A stretch of DNA of 64,000 bases from CAKZNE01 sp002695025 (GCA_913043285.1 CAJWML010000022.1:1-64000); one strand, 5' to 3'. Shown: positions 8,244 through 15,990, numbered from the stretch's first letter. Program-made: numbers and translations. Notes: a model not told the origin generated them from the sequence alone.

Positions 8244-10418
8244 TTATTCGATCAGACCGAGGTCTCCGGCAGAGCGGTCACCGAAACCGGAGCCGCGGGC
8301 GAGGTCCAGCAGTTGCTGCAGCATGCCTTTCTTCTCCGGGTCGTTGGTCTGGCTCATAATCTTCACGATCAGGGCCGTTACCGAGAGGTTCTTGATGTCC
8401 TCGCTATCCACATCGGCATCTTTAATGAAACCGCGGATCTGCTGCACCAGCGATTGGTTGGGGTCGTCCAGCAGTTGATGGCGTACCTGGGAGAAGACCT
8501 CGCTGTTGTTCACCGTGCGATCAAAAGCTTTACCGTTGCTGATGGCGCCTACGATCTTGTCGAAGAAGACGTTCTCACCACCTACAATATCGATCTTGGC
8601 GGATTTGAGGGCAGTGCCCAGCACATCGGCCTGGGCATCGGCTATGGCCTTCTGTATGTTGATCTGGGCCAGCTCGATCTCTTTGTCTTTGCTCAGGCGC
8701 AGCTTGAACTCTTCGTGATCCTTACCGGCATCGTTGTAGTTTTTCATAGCGGCCGCCTTCTTGTCGATACCCTCGGCTTCGGCCTGGGCTTTTTCGTAAT
8801 CCACCTTGGCCTCGGCCAGTCCTTTTTCCAGTTCGGCATCGGCTTTTTTGCGGATCACTTCCGCTTCGGCCAGTCCTTTGGCTTTATCCACTTCGGCAGC
8901 GGCATTACCAATGCGCAGGTCCGCTTCGGCCTGGGCCAGTGACTTGGCTTCAATACCGCGGGCTTCGGCTATGGCCTGATCTTCCAGTACGGAGGCTTCG
9001 GCTTCTCCCTGTTTCTCGCGGGCCTCGGCTTTGGCTTCCATTACTTTAGCTTCAGCCAGTCCGGAAGAAGCAAAGCGGGCAGCTTCAGCTTCAGCCAGGG
9101 TTTTCACGGCTTCGGCTTTCTGTACGGCAGCTTTCTGCTCGGCATCGGCATCAATGATCTTCTGCTTGGCCAGGAATTCTGCGGCTTGTTGGGCGGCTTC
9201 GGCTTTCTTGATCTGTTGCACCAGGGCAGCTTCGGCATCTTCCTCGGCTTTGGTTACGGCCACTTTCTTCATACGGTCGGCTTCGGCAAAGGCGCGGGTG
9301 TCCTTGATGCGCTCTTCTTCGTCCACCACGGTTTTCTCGATGGCTACACGCTCACGGATCACCTCTTGTATGTTCTTCTTCTCGGCTTCTACCGCTTTTT
9401 CCTTCTCGATCTGGGCGAGAGTAACGATGCGCTCGCGCTCGGTAGCTTCCAGGGCGCGGTCTTTCTCCACGCGTTCGTTCTCCACGGCTTCGGTGCGCTC
9501 CTTGTTCTTGGCGGCCACGATCACCTGGCGCAGTTTGTTCTCCTCGGCCACCAGTACTTCCTCATCGGTGGCAATACGGGCCTTTTCGGATTTCAAGCGT
9601 TCTTCCTCGGCTACCTTGAGAATCTCCGCTTCTTCGCGCGATTTAATATTGGCTACTTCGCGTTTCTGCTTTTCTTCGGTTTCGGCCAGTTGTTTTTCCA
9701 GAACCAGGATGGCCTCGCGGGCTTCCACATCCTGTTGCTTGATGGTCTTTTCCTTATCGCGCTGGATGAAGTTGGCCTTCACGGCTTCGCGAGCCGTGAT
9801 CTCGGTGATTTTCTTGATACCCTCGGCATCCAGGATGTTGCTGGGGTCGAGAGAATTGAGTGGGGTTTGCTCCAGGAAGTCGATGGCGGCATCATCCAGT
9901 ACGTAACCGTTCAGGTCGGTACCGATGATCTCGATGATCTCCTTGCGGAACTCATCGCGCTGATTGTAGAGGTCTACAAATTCAAACTTCTTACCCACCG
10001 TTTTCAGGGCTTCCGAAAACTTGGCGTCAAAGAGCAGGCGCAGGGCTTCTTTGGAAGAAGCGCGGGCGCACCCCACGGACTGGGCTACTTTCTTCACGTC
10101 TTCCACCATCTCGTTCACGCGGACGAAGAAGGCTACTTTAATATCGGCCCGTAAGTTGTCCTTACACACCAGGCCGTCCTTGCCGTCACGTTCTATGGTT
10201 ATGGTGCTCAGGGAGATATCCATGATCTCCAGTTTGTGCAGCACGGGTATCACTACCATGCCGTTAAAAGATACCTTGATGCCACCTACACCGGTGCGCA
10301 CCAAAGCCTGGCCTTGCGAGGCCTTGTGGTAAAAGCGGGAGAACATGGCTATGATCCCGAAAATAAGGACCACGCCAATAACTACCGACAACATCATCGT
10401 ATTCTCAAAAATCTCCAT
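8244..10418 (-). CDS. Flotillin/YqiK-type SPFH protein
   Basis: The 724-residue protein has one membrane helix at residues 8-27, an SPFH (band 7) domain at about 30-200 and a long Ala/Glu/Lys-rich coiled coil from about 210 to 600 with many EAE and AEA repeats. The C-terminal 120 residues are a separate globular oligomerisation region. This is the domain order of bacterial flotillins such as YqiK and FloT, which form inner-membrane scaffolds and affect membrane fluidity. The gene directly follows a YqiJ-like membrane protein gene (24-base gap), the same pairing as yqiJ-yqiK in E. coli, and PspA lies one gene further up. The operon therefore looks like a membrane-stress module. The family call is secure; the cargo or client is unknown. 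Confidence 0.92.
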   Translation of the reverse strand: MEIFENTMMLSVVIGVVLIFGIIAMFSRFYHKASQGQALVRTGVGGIKVSFNGMVVIPVLHKLEIMDISLSTITIERDGKDGLVCKDNLRADIKVAFFVRVNEMVEDVKKVAQSVGCARASSKEALRLLFDAKFSEALKTVGKKFEFVDLYNQRDEFRKEIIEIIGTDLNGYVLDDAAIDFLEQTPLNSLDPSNILDAEGIKKITEITAREAVKANFIQRDKEKTIKQQDVEAREAILVLEKQLAETEEKQKREVANIKSREEAEILKVAEEERLKSEKARIATDEEVLVAEENKLRQVIVAAKNKERTEAVENERVEKDRALEATERERIVTLAQIEKEKAVEAEKKNIQEVIRERVAIEKTVVDEEERIKDTRAFAEADRMKKVAVTKAEEDAEAALVQQIKKAEAAQQAAEFLAKQKIIDADAEQKAAVQKAEAVKTLAEAEAARFASSGLAEAKVMEAKAEAREKQGEAEASVLEDQAIAEARGIEAKSLAQAEADLRIGNAAAEVDKAKGLAEAEVIRKKADAELEKGLAEAKVDYEKAQAEAEGIDKKAAAMKNYNDAGKDHEEFKLRLSKDKEIELAQINIQKAIADAQADVLGTALKSAKIDIVGGENVFFDKIVGAISNGKAFDRTVNNSEVFSQVRHQLLDDPNQSLVQQIRGFIKDADVDSEDIKNLSVTALIVKIMSQTNDPEKKGMLQQLLDLARGSGFGDRSAGDLGLIE

Positions 10419-10442
10419 TGTAAATTAAGGTTAGTGTTCGTA

Positions 10443-11099
10443 TTAATCCATTGTGTCATAGGGTTCCACCAGGTAGATGCCCTGGTCGCCCATACGTTGT
10501 ATAAAAAGCACGGTTTGTCCTTTTTGTACTTCAATCCCTTCGCGGGTAATAATGTAGAACCGCAGGTGCGTTCCACCATAGTTTACTTCAGCCTGTCCTT
10601 TGCTGCTGTGGTTGGCAGAGAGGGTTACAATGCCTACCTGTCCAACGATGTCTTTTTCCTTTGAGTCTTCATCGATCTTCTGAAAGAACTTTACAAAGGG
10701 CCAGGTCAAAAACTTGGCGATGAAGAGGCTTGCAAAGAGTGCCGGTAAGAGCACAATAAGCCCGAGGAAAAAGTTGTGAATGCCGAGGAGGCCGTTCACG
10801 TTGATGCAAATGATCCAGAGAGGGAAGGCTACAAAGCTGAGCCATATCATCAGGGGGATCTTGCCGAGGTTAAAAAAGGTCAGGGCGTTGTTGATCCAGG
10901 AAACGTCAGCGCTGCTGCTGCCTCCACCTCCCGCATCGGCATCCAGGTCGGCATCGGTATCCACGTCCAGGTCAATATCCAGGAAGTCGGTGCCTACCAG
11001 GCCAAAGATCACGATGACCCAGTAGAGGAGGATGAAGAGGAGCAATGCCGTGGGTACAACATTGGCTCCACTAAAGATCAGGTCTATGAACTCTTTCAT
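10443..11099 (-). CDS. YqiJ/NfeD-like membrane protein with OB-fold tail
   Basis: There are 218 residues. A first membrane helix is at about 15-35, followed by an acidic loop (repeated Asp: DIDLDVDTDADLDADAGGGG). Two or three further helices lie between about 75 and 135. The C-terminal part, 145-218, has the beta-rich pattern of the NfeD/YqiJ OB fold (GQVGIVTL...GGTHLRFYI...GQTVLFI). NfeD and YqiJ proteins are standard partners of flotillins, encoded next to them, and this gene precedes the flotillin gene. Its ATG overlaps the stop of pspA (ATGA), so translation of the two is coupled. Its likely role is to form a membrane complex with flotillin. The poly-Asp/Gly loop is unusual and could bind divalent metal or be purely a linker. 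Confidence 0.85.
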   Translation of the reverse strand: MKEFIDLIFSGANVVPTALLLFILLYWVIVIFGLVGTDFLDIDLDVDTDADLDADAGGGGSSSADVSWINNALTFFNLGKIPLMIWLSFVAFPLWIICINVNGLLGIHNFFLGLIVLLPALFASLFIAKFLTWPFVKFFQKIDEDSKEKDIVGQVGIVTLSANHSSKGQAEVNYGGTHLRFYIITREGIEVQKGQTVLFIQRMGDQGIYLVEPYDTMD

Positions 11100-11827
11100 T
11101 TTCCGGCTTCGGTACTATCGTCACCGGATAAGCCCATTTTCTTTTTCAAGGCAGCCAGCTCATCTTTGGCTTTGCTTTGCTGAGCGCCTTCTAAAGCCTT
11201 GTCAATCTCTTCGTCCACACTCCTGCTCTCATTGGCAATTTCACCGTAGCTCTCGGCCAGGGCTTCTTCCTGGGCCACTTTTTCCTTCATGCGTTCCAGC
11301 ATGGAAATGGTGCTGGAACCATCAATCTGCGCCATTTGCTTGTTGATGTTCTTGGTAGCGGTTCCCACTTTTACGCGGGCCTTCAGGGTACGTAATTCGT
11401 TCTCGTACTGGCTGATCTGACTTTTCAGCCGTTTGATGTTGGACTCCATAGTGGCGATGTTTCCGTCAAACTTCTCCTTATCGGCTTTGCTCTGGGCGTG
11501 ACTTTTCTGGTTTTCCTCTTTTTTGGTGAGGGCCTCGGTAGCCAGTCGGTCGGCTTCAGTAGCGTCCATTTCGCCTTTTTGGGCTTGTTGCAACAGGAGC
11601 ATGGCTTTTTGCTCATAATCCTCAGCCTTGTTGGAGTAGGTCTGCATATCGTTACGGGCGCGGATGCTCAGGGCCTTGATCTCGGCTAAAGCGTGTAACG
11701 CCTTGTCCAGGTCAGACTTAAGGTCGCGGATACCCTGTTCCGTCATTTTGATAGGATCTTCCAGTTTGTCCAGGGCCGAATGTGATTCGGCTTTACCGAT
11801 GGTAAACAGTCTCTTGAAAATATTCAT
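11096..11827 (-). CDS. pspA: PspA/IM30 (YjfJ-type) membrane-stress protein
   Basis: From the ATG at 11827 the protein has 243 residues and begins MNIFKRLFTIGKAESHSALDKLEDP. This amphipathic N-terminal helix and the DP(I/L)KM.EQ pattern are typical of PspA/IM30. The rest is almost wholly helical and coiled coil (residues 25-220), as expected for this ESCRT-III-related family that coats and repairs the inner membrane. The frame is open further upstream, to 11917, but that extension overlaps the gene before it and lacks the family pattern. It lies 49 bases after the DUF2170 gene and overlaps the YqiJ-like gene by four bases. The same set (DUF2170, PspA) occurs in E. coli as yjfI-yjfJ. Confidence 0.9.
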   Translation of the reverse strand: MNIFKRLFTIGKAESHSALDKLEDPIKMTEQGIRDLKSDLDKALHALAEIKALSIRARNDMQTYSNKAEDYEQKAMLLLQQAQKGEMDATEADRLATEALTKKEENQKSHAQSKADKEKFDGNIATMESNIKRLKSQISQYENELRTLKARVKVGTATKNINKQMAQIDGSSTISMLERMKEKVAQEEALAESYGEIANESRSVDEEIDKALEGAQQSKAKDELAALKKKMGLSGDDSTEAGK

Positions 11828-11876
11828 GGTTCTACAATTAAAGGTTATTGAAGGGTAAGTTGCCTTACCGTATGAT

Positions 11877-12272
11877 CTAATGTTTTGAAAAAGCGATGAG
11901 CTCATCCGAGTATTCACTGAGCAACAGGCTCAGGGAGTTCAGGGTGCCTTCCAGTTCGTTGAGGTCCAGGTTCTCCAGTTGTAAAGTGTCGCGGAAGATC
12001 ACTCTTTGTCCGCCTTCATCCAGGGCAAAGGCACCGTGTACAATGTCGCGGTTCTTCATAAGCAGGTTCCTGTAAATGTCTGCCGAGGCATTTTTCATTT
12101 CAAAGAGGTACTGCTCCAGGATGAGGATGGGATCGGCACAGGCAATTACGAGGTTGCGGATGCCGGCATCTTCACTTTCCACTACAAAAACGGCTTCGTC
12201 AGCATCTTCATGGGTAATGGTGTATTCCAGGTCAACGAGGTAGGACTTCACTTTTTCGAAGGAATCTGTCAT
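11877..12272 (-). CDS. DUF2170/YjfI-like protein, first gene of the PspA operon
   Basis: A soluble protein of 131 residues with an alternating beta/alpha pattern resembling the secretion-chaperone/YbjN-like fold (residues 20-60 beta-rich, C-terminal helices). It has no signal peptide. Its position directly before a pspA-type gene matches the yjfI-yjfJ order in enterobacteria, and that context is the main reason for the DUF2170 label. The sequence carries no catalytic motif. A chaperone or adaptor role for PspA is inferred from the fold and neighbourhood. It heads the leftward operon and faces a divergent XRE-type regulator across 218 bases, so its transcription may be under that regulator's control. 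Confidence 0.65.
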   Translation of the reverse strand: MTDSFEKVKSYLVDLEYTITHEDADEAVFVVESEDAGIRNLVIACADPILILEQYLFEMKNASADIYRNLLMKNRDIVHGAFALDEGGQRVIFRDTLQLENLDLNELEGTLNSLSLLLSEYSDELIAFSKH

Positions 12273-12420
12273 ATTAACGGGTTTAGGTTATGAAAATAAA
12301 GTTCAGTGCGTTCACAGCTAGTTGGTTAAGGTCTGCGAAAAGCGCGATCAATATATGACATTCTACCTTTATGGTGGTGGTAAACTGAGGAAGGTGAAGA
12401 AGGTGTTCATGATATTTTTA

Positions 12421-12483
12421 TTAGCTTTACAGAGCTAATTTACTAATATTTTTAGATTTGCCAAAAAAGTTAGCAAAAATATT
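12421..12483. promoter_or_regulatory. Candidate operator region between the PspA operon and its divergent regulator
   Basis: Two inverted repeats stand in an AT-rich block. TTAGCT-N6-AGCTAA is at 12421-12438. AATATTTTT (12445-12453) pairs exactly with AAAAATATT (12475-12483). The second surrounds the -7 element of the regulator gene, so binding there would block transcription. These fit sites for the XRE-type regulator. Confidence 0.5.
12453..12460 (+). promoter_or_regulatory. Promoter -7 element (TAGATTTG) of the XRE-type regulator
   Basis: It is an exact match to the Bacteroidota TAnnTTTG consensus, 31 bases before the ATG. No clear TTG-type -33 box is seen at the usual distance. Confidence 0.55.
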
Positions 12484-12490
12484 TTGAGCT

Positions 12491-13264
12491 ATGTCAGTGA
12501 TCGGAACCAATATAAAGAAAATACGGGGCGTGAAAAACCTTAGTCAGAGTGACTTTGCGGACTTGTTCGATATGAAGCGGGCCAGTATTGGCTCGTATGA
12601 AGAGGGTAGGGCGGAACCTAAAATAGCTACTGTTCTACAAATTGCTAATCATTTTGGCATTAGTATAGATGACCTGCTCACCAAGGAGCTTTCCGTGAAC
12701 GATCTTTCCCGTTTCGACATCTTTAAGGAAGAGCTGGCCGGGGAGGTGAAGCACAATTTATCGCCTTCCAAAGTACCGGTGGATATTATCCCGGTGCCTT
12801 ATGTGTCACAGGCCGAGCAGCAGGCTTACCTGGCCGGAGAAATTAAATCGTCCGTTTTGCCGGTAATCCAGCTACCTCTCCTAAAGGGCATGAATTACCG
12901 GGCTTTTGAGCTGAACGATGATGCTATGGTGTACCACGGTTCCGGAGCCGGTAAACAAGATGTAGTGGTGGGCTGCCGCCCGGATAAGTTTGACCTGAAC
13001 CAAGTGGAAAGCAGTAAGCTCTACATCTTTGAAACCAGGAAGCAATTGTATTACCGCAGGCTGAATGCTAAAAACCTGAGCAATCTTGTATTGGAACCAC
13101 TTCATCCCGATCATTACCAAGTCACCGTAGCCTCTAAAGAGGTTCAAAGAGTATGGCAGGTGTGTTTGGTGGTGACTAAAAATATTGGTAACCCGGATGC
13201 TTTCCGTTTGCGCCTGCGAGAATTGGAGAACGAAGTGCGTACGCTTAAAAATCGTCAGGGCTAA
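12491..13264 (+). CDS. XRE-family regulator with S24-like C-terminal domain, probably non-catalytic
   Basis: There are 257 residues. A helix-turn-helix of the XRE kind occupies residues 6-62 (NIKKIRGVKNLSQSDFADLF...RASIGSYEEGRAEP). After a linker, the C-terminal half (about 100-230) follows the LexA/S24 layout. In the active family a GDSM motif carries the catalytic Ser; here the same place reads ELNDDAMV (around 140-147) and has no Ser. The usual catalytic Lys position reads YYRRL. The domain is therefore probably a dimerisation or ligand-sensing module that cannot cleave itself. A short coiled coil ends the protein (RLRELENEVRTLKN). It is divergent from the PspA/flotillin operon and is the natural candidate to control it, sensing an unknown signal. 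Confidence 0.8.
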   Translation: MSVIGTNIKKIRGVKNLSQSDFADLFDMKRASIGSYEEGRAEPKIATVLQIANHFGISIDDLLTKELSVNDLSRFDIFKEELAGEVKHNLSPSKVPVDIIPVPYVSQAEQQAYLAGEIKSSVLPVIQLPLLKGMNYRAFELNDDAMVYHGSGAGKQDVVVGCRPDKFDLNQVESSKLYIFETRKQLYYRRLNAKNLSNLVLEPLHPDHYQVTVASKEVQRVWQVCLVVTKNIGNPDAFRLRLRELENEVRTLKNRQG

Positions 13265-13295
13265 GAATGTGAACTTATTTGTAATGCAATTGAGT

Positions 13296-13377
13296 AGTAT
13301 ACTTCTTCTAAACTAAAAGTTTAGCTTATTAAAGGCTCAAGGTGATGAGTATTTTTTATTTTTGAGAGAAGTATACT
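13296..13377. repeat. 11-base inverted repeat around a promoter, at the left edge of the AT-rich island
   Basis: AGTATACTTCT (13296-13306) is an exact reverse complement of AGAAGTATACT (13367-13377). Between them lie a CTAAAC/GTTTAG hairpin (13308-13324), possibly the end of the regulator transcript, and a TATTTTTG -7 element (13357-13364) for the next gene. It could be an operator pair or an element end. Confidence 0.45.
13357..13364 (+). promoter_or_regulatory. Promoter -7 element (TATTTTTG)
   Basis: A match to TAnnTTTG, 31 bases before the ATG of the AT-rich membrane protein gene; one arm of an inverted repeat begins three bases after it, across the expected start of transcription. Confidence 0.5.
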
Positions 13378-13394
13378 GATGAGTCACTTTTGAA

Positions 13395-13874
13395 ATGAAC
13401 TTTAGCTTTTCTAATCTTAAGGGAATTAGCATTTTCTTCGCTGTCTGTGTGCTCATCTCTGTAATTCCACCGGGCTTATTATTTATTCATATGTTCATAC
13501 CTGACTTGGCATCAACATATAATTTTGGTTATGTATTGATCTTATCGATATCAATTGCAGGACCTCCTTGGCTTATTAATAGTTTTTTATCGACTTTAGT
13601 ATCTAGTGAGGATAATAATAGCCAAAGGAATTCTGATCAAAAGAAGGATGAAAAAGAAGATAAAGAGGAAGAAGATGACGATATATCTGAGACTGCTGGT
13701 ATGGGAGCTGTTTTTGGTAGTTTGTATAATCTTGTGCTTTTTTATATCCCCTTGCTGATTAAATTTTTTTTCGATACGAACCTGAAGTGGGGGGTCATTT
13801 TCCTTCTTACTATAGAAGTGATTATAATTGTTTTTACATCATCAATGATCTCATTGAGCTCAAAAAATCAGTGA
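13395..13874 (+). CDS. AT-rich four-helix membrane protein with acidic loop
   Basis: The protein has 159 residues and no family I recognise. Membrane helices are predicted at about 10-32, 44-66, 105-125 and 130-152. The central loop (70-98) is highly charged: DQKKDEKEDKEEEDDD. The base composition is clearly more AT-rich than the flanking genes, and its own TAnnTTTG promoter lies ahead. Its 3' end runs into the remnant of a phospholipase D gene, the first half of which is missing. The simplest reading is that this gene arrived with foreign DNA that cut the PLD gene. A role as an effector or immunity partner of the DUF4062-HAD gene beyond is possible but unproven. Confidence 0.6.
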   Translation: MNFSFSNLKGISIFFAVCVLISVIPPGLLFIHMFIPDLASTYNFGYVLILSISIAGPPWLINSFLSTLVSSEDNNSQRNSDQKKDEKEDKEEEDDDISETAGMGAVFGSLYNLVLFYIPLLIKFFFDTNLKWGVIFLLTIEVIIIVFTSSMISLSSKNQ

Positions 13875-14202
13875 CGAGCTGTTGCTGGCGCACCGCCTAG
13901 GGAAGGATATCCGCATTATCACCGATAATGATAAAACCGCTGATCTGGGCTCCGACATTGACCGCCTGGCTTTGTCGGGGATCAAAGTGGTGGAAGACCG
14001 TACCAGTGTACATATGCATCACAAATTTGCCCTCTTTGACGATGATTACCTTTTAACCGGTAGCTACAACTGGACCCGCTCTGCTGCGGATCATAATTAT
14101 GAGAACGTGATTGTGCTAAATGATACCAAAGCTTTTAAGGCCTATGAGCGGGAGTTTGAGCGGTTGTGGGGGGTAGTAAAAACAGTAGTGGTGTTGTGCT
14201 GA
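13861..14202 (+). pseudogene. Truncated phospholipase D-family gene, C-terminal part only
   Basis: The frame reads SDELLLAHRLGKDIRIITDND and then a complete second half of a PLD fold with the HKD motif HMHHKFALFDDDYLLTGSYNW. Nuc-type PLD proteins need an N-terminal strand-helix layout ahead of this, and that part is absent. In this frame a stop at 13855-13857 lies in the foreign-looking sequence just upstream. A TTG at 13882 could start a 106-residue product, but without the first half the fold is unlikely to work. The base composition of the remnant matches the core genome better than the AT-rich gene before it, so the break near 13860-13870 marks a junction. Interpretation as a remnant is strongly suggested, not proven. 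Confidence 0.7.
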
Positions 14203-14237
14203 AGGGGGTGGTGCATGCAAGGATTCTCGCACCAGCG

Positions 14238-14255
14238 GGGCAATTAGCTCAGTGG
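14238..14255 (+). other. Possible tRNA 5'-end remnant
   Basis: GGGCAATTAGCTCAGTGG looks like the acceptor strand and D-arm start of a tRNA (TAGCTCAG), after which the similarity stops. It overlaps the last codons of the DUF4062-HAD gene on the other strand. Elements that insert into tRNA genes can leave such a trace. The match is short and could be chance. Confidence 0.3.
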
Positions 14256-15830
14256 AATATATGTTAAAATTTCCATTAAGCTATCCATTTCTCTAATACA
14301 GTATAACCATTCTTTAATATCAGTTCCATCTGTAAAATGCGGATTGACACACAATGTTACGGCTCCAGATCTACTGGCCCATTTATCATTACTTGAATTG
14401 CCAACAAAAAGAACTTCCTGTGGACTATAACCACGATCTTTAAGTAAGTTGGTAATATATGTAGCTTTACCTTCAAAATCGTATGGAGTTCCTTGGATAT
14501 GAGAAAGCTGATTGTTTGTGAACTTAAAACTGTTGGCTTGAATGTGAGTAAACTTCTTGGTAAGTACTGGGCCTAATACTCTTGTTATTATTTGTTCAAC
14601 CGAACCTGATAGAATATGAATTTCAATATTATTTTTGTTTAATATCTCAACAAGATCTTTAACTCCATCTACGAGATCAATTTCAGAAGCAACTGAATTA
14701 AGAGTTAATTCCGATAGTTCTTGAGCTTGGAATTTCTCTTTAGTAATTCTGCACCACTGTTCGTGGGATATGAGTTTGTTACTATACTGCCGGTGATATA
14801 AGTTACATTCATTAATGGAATAGCCTAAATTCACCCATAACATTTCCCATGTGGTTCGATTATTTCTAGTGGTCATAGTGCCATCAAAATCTAATACTAC
14901 AGCCTTTTTTGGAAAATGTATTTGCTCATTGTGGGCCTTGGTTTTAGTAGCAGGTTGTTTGCCCCTGTTACAATGGTAGTAGTTGATATAGTGCGACAGA
15001 AGATCATCTTCTTTGCCGACTTCTAGTTCATTTTCACAATTTAAGGCTCGTTCAATATTTTTAAGATCTGATAGCTCGCACATTCTAAATGGTAATTTAT
15101 CAGGATTATCTTCCTTTTTTATATTTTTTACTTTCTCAAGACTAGATATAAAATTTCGTTTTAGTCTCGTTATACTGCTAAGCTTAGTTAGTGATATTTG
15201 ACCTTGCCTGCGATAATAGAACATTTTGTAGGCATTAATTAATACCTTTTTTTCGGATTGAGTATTTCTGCTAGATTTAAGTGCCTGTTGAGCTAATAAG
15301 GAGAATTCTTTTCGAATAACATCCTCAATGTCTGATGCTTTATGATAGCGATATATTGCGTTATTTTTTTTTAGCTGATGAATTTCAGTTATAAGATCAA
15401 AAATAGCGAGATTGTCTACGTAAGTAGGTTTGAAATTCTTTTGTTGGGCTTTAGTTTGATTTTTAAATGTGCTATATTCATAAAGAACAGATTCCTTAAT
15501 AAAGGTTAATACTTTTATATTAGCTGCAAGAGCTTCTAAATATTCTGTTTTAGTTATCGAGTTGATTGTTAGTCCATTTGTGGACGAGTTTGGATTAGAA
15601 GATGAGCTTCCGTAGCGACCCCCAATTATTAAGACAACCATATCACATTCTTTAACGGATTCATAGCAGGAAAGATCCATAGGTTTAGAATGATCATAAC
15701 TTATTCCCGACCGCTCAAATACAATAGGTTTGGCTTTGAGGTTCTCTAGGCAATTAGTTACTGTATCCCTAGCATCTACTAAATCTACATAGGTTGAACT
15801 TACAAAAACACGAGGAAATGGCATATTCAA
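14244..15830 (-). CDS. DUF4062-HTH-HAD phosphatase fusion protein
   Basis: The protein has 528 residues in three parts. Residues 6-115 form a DUF4062 domain: RVFVSSTYVDLVDARD at the start, then IVFERSGISYDHS, a conserved CD before VVLIIGGRYG, and ITKTEYLEAL. DUF4062 is a TIR-like Rossmann domain common in NTPase-linked and defence proteins. Residues 195-290 hold a helix-turn-helix (YYRRQGQISLTKLSSITRLK). Residues 308-515 are a HAD hydrolase of the phosphoserine-phosphatase type: motif I DFDGT (D314, D316), motif II HILSGS, a Lys in FEGKATYI, and motif III VGNSSND. All catalytic positions look intact. There is no membrane segment. The gene is strongly AT-rich, stands alone in an island with a cut PLD gene, and its 3' end overlaps a tRNA-like trace. 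The activity on a real substrate and a defence role are inferred. Confidence 0.8.
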   Translation of the reverse strand: MNMPFPRVFVSSTYVDLVDARDTVTNCLENLKAKPIVFERSGISYDHSKPMDLSCYESVKECDMVVLIIGGRYGSSSSNPNSSTNGLTINSITKTEYLEALAANIKVLTFIKESVLYEYSTFKNQTKAQQKNFKPTYVDNLAIFDLITEIHQLKKNNAIYRYHKASDIEDVIRKEFSLLAQQALKSSRNTQSEKKVLINAYKMFYYRRQGQISLTKLSSITRLKRNFISSLEKVKNIKKEDNPDKLPFRMCELSDLKNIERALNCENELEVGKEDDLLSHYINYYHCNRGKQPATKTKAHNEQIHFPKKAVVLDFDGTMTTRNNRTTWEMLWVNLGYSINECNLYHRQYSNKLISHEQWCRITKEKFQAQELSELTLNSVASEIDLVDGVKDLVEILNKNNIEIHILSGSVEQIITRVLGPVLTKKFTHIQANSFKFTNNQLSHIQGTPYDFEGKATYITNLLKDRGYSPQEVLFVGNSSNDKWASRSGAVTLCVNPHFTDGTDIKEWLYCIREMDSLMEILTYIPLS

Positions 15831-15990
15831 AAGATTTAAACTCTTATATCATCAATTTTACAAAAATTAATGATGAGTTTAAAATATTTAGGAATGATAT
15901 TGCAAAGGTGAGGTTATGTAAGAATGGTTGTTGCTTAGGTTGATGATTCTTTAGAGTTTAGCCTTCACTCCCGCCAAAACAACCCTCCCT

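Noticed and set aside
9031..10154. Open frames of 291 and 322 codons opposite the flotillin gene
   Set aside because: They mirror the Ala/Glu-rich coiled coil of flotillin and consist of Ser/Ala or Phe/Leu/Gly runs, as expected for shadows of such sequence.
13882..14202. PLD fragment as a short intact gene from TTG
   Set aside because: PLD enzymes need an N-terminal half that is absent; homology continues upstream of the TTG until the junction, so a remnant is more likely.
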